64,000 bases of DNA from JANQHS01 sp965267505 (lineage in GTDB: Bacteria > Bacteroidota > Bacteroidia > Cytophagales > CCMP332), in contig OZ254081.1 of assembly GCA_965267505.1 (NCBI GenBank), positions 62,001-126,000 of the forward strand. Direction: 5' to 3'. Shown one piece after another: positions 17,281 through 24,729 of the stretch. The notes under the pieces are model-generated. The model saw nothing but the letters and a program-made list of their open reading frames with translations. It was not told the DNA's origin and did no database searches. Positions within the stretch are counted from its first letter, which is position 1. Each line of letters starts with the position of its first letter. The position numbers were made by a program, and so were the translations under genes.

Positions 17281-18332
17281 TTTGATAGCTTTTCTTCAAC
17301 CAATCTGATCTGATCCAGGACTCGTGTGGCGTAGCCCCATTCGTTATCGTACCAAAGAACCAGTTTGAGAAGTTTACCCCCCACAACATCGGTCCATCTG
17401 TGGTCTACGATGGCAGAATAATCTGATTTCTTGAAGTCGAGAGAAACAAGGGGTTCAAGGTTATTGTGGATAATATGCCATCGCTGGTTTTTTTCATATC
17501 TATTAAAAAGGTCCATAACCTCTTCTTTCGAGACATCCTTCTTAAGGTTAATGGTTAGGTCTGCACTTCCGACAATTGCCGTTGGTGTTCGGTAAGAAAA
17601 TGAACCGATCTTTTCTTCGGTAATTCCCAATTTCTTTAAAACGGTACAAGTTGCGGTGATGGCACTAGTGGGTTTGGGGATCATATTTCCGATAGCTGAC
17701 CTTCCCAAGGCATAATGATGGTAAATCTGCCCCGGGACTGACCACGAGCTCGCAGGACCATCCATTAGGTTTTGATAATTTAACCAGGGATGTAAGGTGG
17801 TTGCATAAGCGTTTTGTATTCCAAACTCCAATTCGATCAATTTCACGACAGGGGCTATTGCAGTGGCATCACAAATGCTCGTAGCGATTACCTTTTGATT
17901 CTCAACATCCAATTCCTCTTCATTTGCTCCAAGGACCATTGTAAAATCTACATTTCCAGGGCTATGCGTTACAAAAACCTTATCTGCTCCTTCAGCCTCC
18001 ACCAGGTCTTGAGCATCGATGACATTTTGCAGTACTCCAGAAGAATCCACAACAAAATCAACTCCGGTGGATCTCCAATCAACATCCTTCAATGAAGGTG
18101 AATGGCTCACCTTGATTTTATGGCCTTCATCAGAAACAATGAAGTCGCCCTCCGCTCTGAACAAAATCTTAGACCTGTCATAAAGAGTTTCATAATTCAA
18201 AGTATATACAATATTCCCTATGTCCGGATTCACATCGTTGATAGCAACCACCTCGTAAAAGCCTTTTTCTAAATTGTTTCGAAAAATGGCTCTCCCAATC
18301 CGGCCAAAGCCGTTAATTCCAATTTTTAGCAT
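17277..18332 (-). CDS. Glyceraldehyde-3-phosphate dehydrogenase-like protein with altered active-site loop
   Basis: A 351-aa protein with the complete GAPDH architecture: INGFGRIGR (6-14) for NAD, a catalytic Cys154 and its partner His181, separated by 27 residues as in authentic GAPDH, and the C-terminal WYDNEWGYATRVLDQ block. The usual SCTTNC loop is replaced by SICDATA (152-158), so the conserved Thr-Thr-Asn that holds the substrate and phosphate is lost. It therefore probably oxidises a different aldehyde, perhaps a longer phosphorylated sugar as does erythrose-4-phosphate dehydrogenase, or an unphosphorylated aldehyde. It sits between a HAD phosphatase (20-base overlap) and a cytidylyltransferase in the polysaccharide operon, not near glycolytic genes. 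A glycolytic paralogue should exist elsewhere. Confidence 0.87.
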   Translation of the reverse strand: MLKIGINGFGRIGRAIFRNNLEKGFYEVVAINDVNPDIGNIVYTLNYETLYDRSKILFRAEGDFIVSDEGHKIKVSHSPSLKDVDWRSTGVDFVVDSSGVLQNVIDAQDLVEAEGADKVFVTHSPGNVDFTMVLGANEEELDVENQKVIATSICDATAIAPVVKLIELEFGIQNAYATTLHPWLNYQNLMDGPASSWSVPGQIYHHYALGRSAIGNMIPKPTSAITATCTVLKKLGITEEKIGSFSYRTPTAIVGSADLTINLKKDVSKEEVMDLFNRYEKNQRWHIIHNNLEPLVSLDFKKSDYSAIVDHRWTDVVGGKLLKLVLWYDNEWGYATRVLDQIRLVEEKLSK

Positions 18333-18957
18333 TTAGTATTTCAGTTAATTCTGTTAAATCTTTAATCTGCAAAGCATCCATATCCTTAAGTAAGGATATC
18401 CAGTCAGGTTCTTGAGTGTAACCAGACATAAAGGCAAAAGGAATACTCAACTTTTTGGCAGTTTCTATATCATGCCTGCTATCTCCTATGAACAAGCCTA
18501 TTTTCTCCACACCAATGTTTTTAAAATGATCAGCTTTGGATCTTTCCCCATCCAGGACTTTCTCGAATACATTGCCTAGTCCGTGGTTATCTAAAATTTC
18601 CTGAATTTCACTTTCCTCCCCACCAGAGACGCATATCATGCGTGCTTTTTTTTCTAAGTTCTTCAAAACCTCTTTTGCTCCTAGGGTTAATTGGACAGTA
18701 TGAAGATTAGACCTATTAAGGCTATTGTAGGACTCAAGAATAAGGTCCTGTACATTTTTCTCCCCCAAAAAGTATTCTCTGATTTTGATCTCCCTGGCTA
18801 CGCCATTGTTCTTGGTGAATTCATCGGTAAAGTTTTCGGCAATAGTTTCTCCCTTATGCATTGCCACAGCTGCATATATATTAGACTTTTTGAATTTGTT
18901 GGAATCAAAAAGAACTCCGTCCGCATCAAAAGCAATAATTCTTTGCTTAGACCCCAT
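18313..18957 (-). CDS. HAD-superfamily phosphatase
   Basis: I take ATG 18957 as start (214 aa); it overlaps the end of the preceding GT-B gene by 11 bases and puts the first HAD motif at the normal place. Motif I is AFDADGVLFDS (nucleophile Asp10, acid Asp12), motif II is ICVSGG, motif III the Lys of GERSKADHF, and motif IV GDSRHDIETAK. The small helical cap between motifs I and II matches phosphoglycolate-phosphatase-like enzymes. It would remove phosphate from a small sugar or acid intermediate before or after the GAPDH-like step. A role comparable to sialate-9-phosphate phosphatase is also possible. Confidence 0.84.
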   Translation of the reverse strand: MGSKQRIIAFDADGVLFDSNKFKKSNIYAAVAMHKGETIAENFTDEFTKNNGVAREIKIREYFLGEKNVQDLILESYNSLNRSNLHTVQLTLGAKEVLKNLEKKARMICVSGGEESEIQEILDNHGLGNVFEKVLDGERSKADHFKNIGVEKIGLFIGDSRHDIETAKKLSIPFAFMSGYTQEPDWISLLKDMDALQIKDLTELTEILNAKNWN

Positions 18958-20356
18958 TCTCAATATTTTCAAGGATACCCTTTGCTACCCTTTGAGTTGA
19001 AGCTCCATCAAATGCAAAGCATTCTTCTTTGGTGGCACGCTCCCTTTGAATTCTATTTTTTTCTGGTTTAGAAATATTTTCATTGATAAGATCAAGCAAA
19101 TGACCGAATGATTCTGCAAGCTCTACCCCTCCGAAAGAGTAAAAGGTCTTTAAGTGCAGGTATTCATTCAACCTGGTGGCCGACTTAAACCATTTTTCAT
19201 GTGGGTCCAGATCAAAGCTCGTGATGATTACAGGCTTATCAAGCAGACATGCTTCAATCGCAATAGTCGAACCTGTATTCAAGCATAGACTACAGGAAGC
19301 TAATAGCCTTGAATAATCCTTCATGTCATTTTGATCGGAGCTCCAGGTAAGTTGGGAATCACTCATGTTCGGAAGATCAAGACCCACCCTGTTGGAAGGA
19401 AGTCTTTCCAACCTGGGGATCCAGCTGGTATCCGCCGTCTGCCCTTTGAGGTTTTGCATATGGGGCCGGACCACTAGTTGCATATCCTTTCCAAACCTAT
19501 CATTCTCTAATTGTTCCTTCAACTTTTCAATGATCTCCATTTCACTGGGGTTGAAGTAGGCTGCGCTCATGGTGAAAAAAATAAAGGGCTTATCAGGGTT
19601 CAATCCAAACTTCAATAAGATCTTTTCATTTTCTTGATCCCGGTTTGTTACATAATGAAGATCAAAATGACTAACACCAGCTTCAGTAACTTTTTCCTTT
19701 GGAACCCCATAGTACTCTTCCAGCTCCTTGCTCATTACAGGTCCCCAGGAAACATATGCATCTGCTGAAAAAGGGAAAAATCCCTTGGAAGTAATATTAT
19801 CCCAACTCAAAATGTAGTAAAGAACCTTTATTCCTATTTTTTTTGCTGCACCAACCATATGAGATTCCATAGGATCTGAAGGTCTAGTGGAGACGATAAG
19901 ATCAGGCATGAGTTCCTCTAACAAAGAGATGGCCACTTCATCAGTATAAGACTTTCTCTCCCAATTGGAATAGGCCTTTTTTAGAACAGGGACTCTTCTA
20001 ATTGTATTTGCCAGAGTGAAGAAAACTTTATTAAATACCCTCCTTTTCCACTTTGAAGGCCTAGATGATTTTCTCTTATACTTTTCATACAATGCAGGAT
20101 TTCTTCTTATATCCTGATTCACATACGCCCTAAAAACTTCCTTCTGGATCTGGAACCTTGAAGCAGGTGGTTTGTATTGAATGGTGCTTATCCCTTTTTC
20201 TCCCAGTGTTTTTTCCAATCGATCATCACTATCCTTGCTAAGGACCGTTAACTCATTACCTCGGGTGTGTAGTTTCTCAAAAAGTCCTGTTTGAATTAAT
20301 CCACGAGCCGTGTGGCCGTGCGAAACCAGATATAAAACCTTTGAATTCCCTTTCAA
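18947..20356 (-). CDS. GT-B glycosyl/glycerophosphotransferase-like protein
   Basis: The frame is open to TTG 20407, but I prefer TTG 20356, whose TTGA overlap with the stop of the GT2 gene and following KVLYLVSHGHTARG fit a GT-B start (469 aa). The C-terminal half has ASCSLCLNTGSTIAIEACLLDKPVI, the glycine/serine donor loop plus E of transferases related to CDP-glycerol glycerophosphotransferases and UDP-GlcNAc epimerase-like folds. The middle part carries LYYILSWDNITSKGFFPFSADAYVSWG. It could use a CDP- or CMP-linked donor made by the neighbouring cytidylyltransferase, but this is inference. Cytoplasmic; no membrane segment. Confidence 0.68.
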   Translation of the reverse strand: MKGNSKVLYLVSHGHTARGLIQTGLFEKLHTRGNELTVLSKDSDDRLEKTLGEKGISTIQYKPPASRFQIQKEVFRAYVNQDIRRNPALYEKYKRKSSRPSKWKRRVFNKVFFTLANTIRRVPVLKKAYSNWERKSYTDEVAISLLEELMPDLIVSTRPSDPMESHMVGAAKKIGIKVLYYILSWDNITSKGFFPFSADAYVSWGPVMSKELEEYYGVPKEKVTEAGVSHFDLHYVTNRDQENEKILLKFGLNPDKPFIFFTMSAAYFNPSEMEIIEKLKEQLENDRFGKDMQLVVRPHMQNLKGQTADTSWIPRLERLPSNRVGLDLPNMSDSQLTWSSDQNDMKDYSRLLASCSLCLNTGSTIAIEACLLDKPVIITSFDLDPHEKWFKSATRLNEYLHLKTFYSFGGVELAESFGHLLDLINENISKPEKNRIQRERATKEECFAFDGASTQRVAKGILENIENGV

Positions 20357-21330
20357 GTTTTTGTTTTGGACCCCAAATTCAGCCCGTTGACAAGTAAACT
20401 TTTCCAAGTCTCCATAAAAAGTGATGCAGCGGTCAGTTTGGGGTTTTCCGGATTGACTGGAAAAATGAAAAACCCCTTAAATGAAAGAAATAGGCTATGG
20501 CCCCAATCTCTAATGGAGTAACTATTTCTTGAATTATGCAGTCTTGATAACTGCCCAAACCTAAAAGAATAGCTTTCAATTAACCTTCTCTGGTCTGTTG
20601 AAAGCTCCTCATCATCTAGTAGGTCAACCAGAAAATTCTCTTTGCCCTCAAACACATTTTTTTTTCTCAATGAATTAAGGGTTTCGCTTCCTCCATGTAC
20701 TCGATAGGCAGTGCTTAGTGAATTAGAAAAAAGGCCCTTCCCTTCCAGGAGACATAAAATTTCAAAGGCCCAATCTCCTGAATAAGTTCTATTTGAGAAT
20801 TTTTTTAAACGCGATAAGATTCTTGGTATGTTTCTGAACATTAAAGAAGAGGTACAGCCATGACTCTTTTGAATTCCCTCTTTTAAATCTATTTCTGTTC
20901 TGCTTTTTAGCTGATTTTTTAAAGCATGAGGGTTCTTATTTTCGGGATCATGGACCTCGGCTTTATCATATATCAGGCTTAAACCTGCGTCTTTTTCTAA
21001 TTCGTCGAGCTGCCTTTGCAACTTGTTCTCATCGATCCAGAAATCATCTGCTTCTAAATAGGAAACAAATGGTGATTTTGGAAGGGACATTAGATCGAAC
21101 CAATTTTTTTTTGGTCCAACATTTTGGTTTTGTAAAAGTAGGGTTAGCCTTGAAGGATACTTTTCTTTGTACTCCTTTAAGATTTCCCTGGTCTCATCTG
21201 TAGAACAATCATCTGCAACAAATACCTGGAAAGGTTCATGAGTTTTTTGAGAAAAAACCCCATCAAGTGCAGCTCGGATATACTTTCCGTGATTATAAGT
21301 AATTACACAAACCGATAGTTTAGTTTCGAT
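20353..21330 (-). CDS. Glycosyltransferase family 2, no standard start codon
   Basis: An apparent ATG at 21090 leaves out the whole nucleotide-binding half of the enzyme. Reading further upstream in the same frame restores a normal GT2: SVCVITYNHGKYIRAALDG, then VFVADDCSTDETREIL (the DD-x-S-D motif), then LLLQNQNVGPKKNWFDL, then YLEADDFW. The frame is open only from AAG at 21333, directly after the TAA of the methyltransferase gene in the same frame, and holds no ATG, GTG or TTG before the conserved part. The codons after the stop are AAG ATC GAA ACT. ATC at 21330 (9 bases after a GGGA) is my best guess, giving about 325 aa; readthrough of the TAA would give a methyltransferase-GT2 fusion. 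Family call is safe, start is not. Confidence 0.78.
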   Translation of the reverse strand: METKLSVCVITYNHGKYIRAALDGVFSQKTHEPFQVFVADDCSTDETREILKEYKEKYPSRLTLLLQNQNVGPKKNWFDLMSLPKSPFVSYLEADDFWIDENKLQRQLDELEKDAGLSLIYDKAEVHDPENKNPHALKNQLKSRTEIDLKEGIQKSHGCTSSLMFRNIPRILSRLKKFSNRTYSGDWAFEILCLLEGKGLFSNSLSTAYRVHGGSETLNSLRKKNVFEGKENFLVDLLDDEELSTDQRRLIESYSFRFGQLSRLHNSRNSYSIRDWGHSLFLSFKGFFIFPVNPENPKLTAASLFMETWKSLLVNGLNLGSKTKT

Positions 21331-21333
21331 CTT

Positions 21334-22077
21334 TTATTTTCCCTTTTGGCAAACCAGAAATATGCTTGAGCAGAGGTCAGGGTAGATGTGGCCCAACTGA
21401 AAGCATCCTTCCAGATATTCTTTACTAATTATATCAGTCTGCAAAAGTCTATCCCACTGGAAATTTGCCAAAGCCTTAAAAAATATTCCCGATCGGTGGA
21501 TTACATCAAGGCCGGCAGCTTTTGCATCCCTCTCAAGAGTATCCAAGGAATATGTAATTCTGTGCCCATGCTCTTTTTCGGCTGGAGTAACGGCTGAATT
21601 ATGAGAAATCAAACCCATCTTAACAGCTATTTGCCTTGATGGTGCATTTGCATTTGGACAAACTAAAAAGAACCTACCCGAATCAGATAACCATTCATCA
21701 TTAACCCTTTTTAAAACTTGGACAGGATCATCCAGATGTTCAAGAACATGGGTCAATACTATGTTATCATACTTATGCTCAAGCTTAACCTCTTCAAACA
21801 GGTCATTAATGATCTTTACTCTGTCTCCAAATTTATCCCTTGCGGTATTTGCAGCATCTTCTGATGCTTCAATACAGGTAATATCCTGAAAATGGTCCAG
21901 AAATTTTTCGGTAAAATTTCCCATGTAACTACCCATCTCAAGAAAATTGCCTTCTTGAAAAAAGGGTTTGAAGGATTTGATCATATAAGGGTGCATTACA
22001 TCATAATCGAAGCTGTACCCATATTTGTGATCCTTGGTGTCCTGAAGTTCTTTGTTATAGTCTCTTTTGTTCGACAT
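21334..22077 (-). CDS. Class I SAM-dependent methyltransferase
   Basis: A 247-aa cytoplasmic methyltransferase. Motif I reads FLEMGSYMGNFTEKF (E/D-x-G-x-G form), followed by ITCIEASEDA (the acidic ribose-binding residue), IINDLFEEV, and IVLTHVLEHLDDPVQVL, which is typical of the Methyltransf_11/23 group seen in polysaccharide loci. It probably methylates a sugar hydroxyl or amino group, or makes a terminal cap. The next gene (GT2) continues in the same reading frame after a single TAA codon, which is unusual. A second methyltransferase of the same type lies at 26,533 with visible similarity in the LEHLDDP / LEHVDDP region and in the DTLERDAKAAGL / DSLESDILKAGF segment, so the two are probably paralogues. 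Confidence 0.87.
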   Translation of the reverse strand: MSNKRDYNKELQDTKDHKYGYSFDYDVMHPYMIKSFKPFFQEGNFLEMGSYMGNFTEKFLDHFQDITCIEASEDAANTARDKFGDRVKIINDLFEEVKLEHKYDNIVLTHVLEHLDDPVQVLKRVNDEWLSDSGRFFLVCPNANAPSRQIAVKMGLISHNSAVTPAEKEHGHRITYSLDTLERDAKAAGLDVIHRSGIFFKALANFQWDRLLQTDIISKEYLEGCFQLGHIYPDLCSSIFLVCQKGK

Positions 22078-22095
22078 ATATATCCTTGTTAATCT

Positions 22096-23049
22096 TTAAA
22101 TTTTTAATCGCGCAACTCCAAACCCTTCTTTTCCAAACTTATTTCCATTATAGAGGAGGAAAACATCATCATCACATTCAAATACGAATGGATAACATTG
22201 CATTTCTGAATCCCATCCTTCGCTTGAAATATCAATTCCTGCTTTGTGATCATCTCTGTGCCATTCTTTCAAATCCTTCGAATAGGCATACCCTATCCTA
22301 TATGCTTTTGAAGGATCTGAACGGAATCCAATGGCATCTCGGTAACAGAAAAACATATGGTACAAGCCTTTATGGAAAATTACAGAGGGCAAGGCCTGAC
22401 ATTCATTCTCATCAATTCTGTCCTGAATTATTGTTTTGCCATCCCTATTCCAATTTATTCCATCCTCGGAAGTAGCATGAGCTATTTTATATACTCGTTG
22501 AGGATTTCCTTCGGCTGGTGAGTCTATCCATTTTGTTCCATAGATGTACCACATATGATATAAACCATCGAAATTCTTAACGAAGCCATCGCTTACCAGG
22601 AATGGTTCTTTTAAAGAGGCTGTCATCACCGGACCCTTACCGTACCTTTCGAAAGTCTCTCCTCCATCATGGCTTTGGACCAACCCAATAGATGCATCGG
22701 CCGAAACAGAAACTTTCCTGTTCCACCCAGTAGTATAACCGAGTATCCTGTCCTTTTCCTTAAGGACATTTAAGGGAAAAATCCCGTGCTCATCAAAGGA
22801 GCCCAATCCACCCAATTGCAGAACCGGTTTATTTGAAACCCTTATCAATTTTTGAAAATCCTTACTGAAATCAACAAAGAATACGTGGCTCAAAAATTTG
22901 CCTGTTGAATCCTTCTGCCGAGTTGAGAAAAATACCCTAACAAAATCTTGAAAAACTATAGCTTGGGGTGATTGGGCAAACCCAGCATGATCATCTAAAA
23001 GGTTGAATTCATTGACCTTAAATACCTGCCCTAGCTTAATCCAATCCAT
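22096..23049 (-). CDS. Five-bladed beta-propeller glycosidase-like protein (copy 1 of a tandem pair)
   Basis: A 317-aa protein without signal peptide, predicted to fold as a five-bladed beta-propeller of the GH43/GH32/GH130 type. Repeated blade signatures include DASIGLVQSHDGGETF, HATSEDGINWNRDGK, GYAYSKDLKEWHRDD, and aromatic YHMWYIYG and YHMFFCYR strands. It is a tandem duplicate of the protein at 23,062: both have 317 aa and share the ordered phrases GGLGSFDE/GGLGAFDE, ENECQA, RIGYAYS, AGID and EGWDSE. Such intracellular propeller proteins are common in Bacteroidota O-antigen loci, where they may act as transferases or trimming enzymes; no activity can be assigned. Possible catalytic acids are Asp/Glu in the ENECQA and EGWDSE segments. 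Confidence 0.7.
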   Translation of the reverse strand: MDWIKLGQVFKVNEFNLLDDHAGFAQSPQAIVFQDFVRVFFSTRQKDSTGKFLSHVFFVDFSKDFQKLIRVSNKPVLQLGGLGSFDEHGIFPLNVLKEKDRILGYTTGWNRKVSVSADASIGLVQSHDGGETFERYGKGPVMTASLKEPFLVSDGFVKNFDGLYHMWYIYGTKWIDSPAEGNPQRVYKIAHATSEDGINWNRDGKTIIQDRIDENECQALPSVIFHKGLYHMFFCYRDAIGFRSDPSKAYRIGYAYSKDLKEWHRDDHKAGIDISSEGWDSEMQCYPFVFECDDDVFLLYNGNKFGKEGFGVARLKI

Positions 23050-23061
23050 GAGTTTTTTCTA

Positions 23062-24015
23062 TTAATTCTTCAACAGGGCTAAACCAAAACCATTCTTGCC
23101 GATCTCATTTCCCTGATAAAGCATATATACTTTTCCATCAAGACGGAAAACAAAAGGATAACTAAGGGATTCAGAATCCCACCCATCCTCTGACATATCA
23201 ATTCCAGCTAATTCATCTTTACGCGTCCAATTATGTAGATCCTCTGAATAAGCATATCCTATTCTATAACCTCTGTTTTTCTCTCTGTAGCCAAGGTTAT
23301 ATCTATATGAAAACCACATATGATATCTCCCATCCATGAAAAAAACATCCGGGCTTGCCTGACATTCATTTTCCTCCAGGACATCGGGAAGGATGTTTTT
23401 CCCCTGTCTGGTCCAATTCATTCCATCGTCGGAATACGCCATTCTAATTTTATACACAGGCTGTGGTTGACCCTGATTATGAATCCATTTGCGACCAGCT
23501 GAGTACCACAAATAATATTTTCCTTCAAAATGACGAATCTTTGGACTTCCAAGCACAAATGGCTCATCAGGGGTAAACGATAAGACTGGTCCTTGACCAA
23601 CCTTTTGAAAGGTCTTTCCCCCGTCAAAACTATTTGCCAAACCAATCGCCGCATTAAACGGAACAGATTCGCAACGGGTCCATCCGGCATAATAGACCTT
23701 TAACTCTTTTCCCAAATCCAAAATCGAAGCTGGGTAGGTTCCAAATTCATCAAAAGCACCTAATCCCCCTAAAGGCAGAATAGGTTCCTTGCTGTGATCA
23801 ATTATTTTGAATAAATCTCTTCTGTCAACATCGATGAAACCCAATCGGGTTATATACATCCCATTCTTATCCATGGGTGCCCTTGAAGAGAAGAAGATCC
23901 TGATGCGGTCCTCAAAAATTGCAATTGAAGGGGCCTGCGCATATTCCTTCATCCAGGAGTCTTGAAGTTGTTTGCCAGGATGAAATATCCTACCAAGTTT
24001 TTCCCATTCAAACAT
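23062..24015 (-). CDS. Five-bladed beta-propeller glycosidase-like protein (copy 2 of a tandem pair)
   Basis: A 317-aa paralogue of the following gene, transcribed just before it with a 12-base gap. It shows the same blade signatures: AAIGLANSFDGGKTF, RMAYSDDGMNWTRQGK, GYAYSEDLHNWTRKD, plus the ENECQA and DGWDSE segments that hold the likely acidic residues. No secretion signal is visible, so it would work in the cytoplasm. The two copies are similar over their full length but differ in many surface positions, which suggests that they have different substrates or form a heterodimer. It lies between the metallophosphatase and its twin within the polysaccharide operon. Function beyond the fold is not established. 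Confidence 0.7.
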   Translation of the reverse strand: MFEWEKLGRIFHPGKQLQDSWMKEYAQAPSIAIFEDRIRIFFSSRAPMDKNGMYITRLGFIDVDRRDLFKIIDHSKEPILPLGGLGAFDEFGTYPASILDLGKELKVYYAGWTRCESVPFNAAIGLANSFDGGKTFQKVGQGPVLSFTPDEPFVLGSPKIRHFEGKYYLWYSAGRKWIHNQGQPQPVYKIRMAYSDDGMNWTRQGKNILPDVLEENECQASPDVFFMDGRYHMWFSYRYNLGYREKNRGYRIGYAYSEDLHNWTRKDELAGIDMSEDGWDSESLSYPFVFRLDGKVYMLYQGNEIGKNGFGLALLKN

Positions 24016-24048
24016 TAAAGGGGTGATTTTTTATAGATAGTGAACAAA

Positions 24049-24729
24049 CTATTTTGGTAGGCGGGTAAGGTTTCTCGCTCCGGTTTTTAATGAACCATAA
24101 TAGTAATCATTGAAGCCAGCCTTATCCATTAAGAAAAACACTTTCTCCATATCATATTCTACTCTATGCAGTTCGATTTTACCAGAATCATAAACTGCAA
24201 AAGCAGCCCTTGGATCTCCATCCCTCGGTTGCCCAACAGAGCCTGGGTTGCAATATTTCTTTTCTCCGAAATCATGAAAACTCTGAATGTGTGTATGGCC
24301 GGACATAAAGAACTTTCCATCGACCCTGTCAAAATATTCTTTAGAAGGATCTAACAAATACTCATCAATCGGATCCGCCCATCCACCATGAACCATGTGA
24401 ATTTCGCCTACAAACCTTTGAATTGAAGAAGACCTTAGCCAATCGATATTGTTTTGAGTAATGACTCTTCTTTGATAGACAAGGCAATCATTAACACTTT
24501 GCGACCTAGGACAAAACCCACCACTTGCCATATACCAATCATGGTTACCCATTAGGTTGGGAATTCCTCGGCGGATCAACTCTTCACAACATTCATTTAC
24601 CTCTGTGAAGTATCCAACGACATCGCCAAGACAATAAATGTCTGAAACCCCCAATTTATCCAGTTCATTTAGAACCGTTCTCAAGGCCTCAAAGTTGCCA
24701 TGAATGTCCGATATGATTCCAATTCTCAT
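24049..24729 (-). CDS. Calcineurin-like metallophosphoesterase (YfcE/MJ0936 type)
   Basis: A 226-aa phosphoesterase with all dinuclear-metal motifs: SDIHGN (Asp8, His10), GDVVGY (about 36-41), LMGNHDWY (about 59-66), a MVHGGW His near 114 and SGHTHIQ (about 142-148). These enzymes hydrolyse phosphodiesters or phosphomonoesters with Mn or similar metal. The ATGA overlap with the ATP-grasp gene before it places it firmly in the operon. In this setting a phosphorylated sugar precursor or nucleotide by-product such as PAP from the sulfotransferases is conceivable, but both are guesses; known PAP phosphatases are usually of other folds. Confidence 0.85.
   Translation of the reverse strand: MRIGIISDIHGNFEALRTVLNELDKLGVSDIYCLGDVVGYFTEVNECCEELIRRGIPNLMGNHDWYMASGGFCPRSQSVNDCLVYQRRVITQNNIDWLRSSSIQRFVGEIHMVHGGWADPIDEYLLDPSKEYFDRVDGKFFMSGHTHIQSFHDFGEKKYCNPGSVGQPRDGDPRAAFAVYDSGKIELHRVEYDMEKVFFLMDKAGFNDYYYGSLKTGARNLTRLPK

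Noticed and set aside
17277..18332. GAPDH-like gene as the housekeeping glycolytic GAPDH
   Set aside because: The active-site loop is changed and the gene is overlapped with polysaccharide genes, so a specialised paralogue is more likely.
20353..21090. Short 245-aa protein starting at ATG 21090
   Set aside because: It would lack the complete GT2 nucleotide-binding half that is clearly encoded in frame just upstream, so it is a truncation caused by the missing standard start.
21337..21343. Slippery heptamer G GGA AAA just before the methyltransferase stop, suggesting -1 frameshifting into the next gene
   Set aside because: A -1 slip leads to a TAA within a few codons, and the GT2 is in frame 0 relative to the methyltransferase, not in the -1 frame. 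Frameshifting cannot join them.
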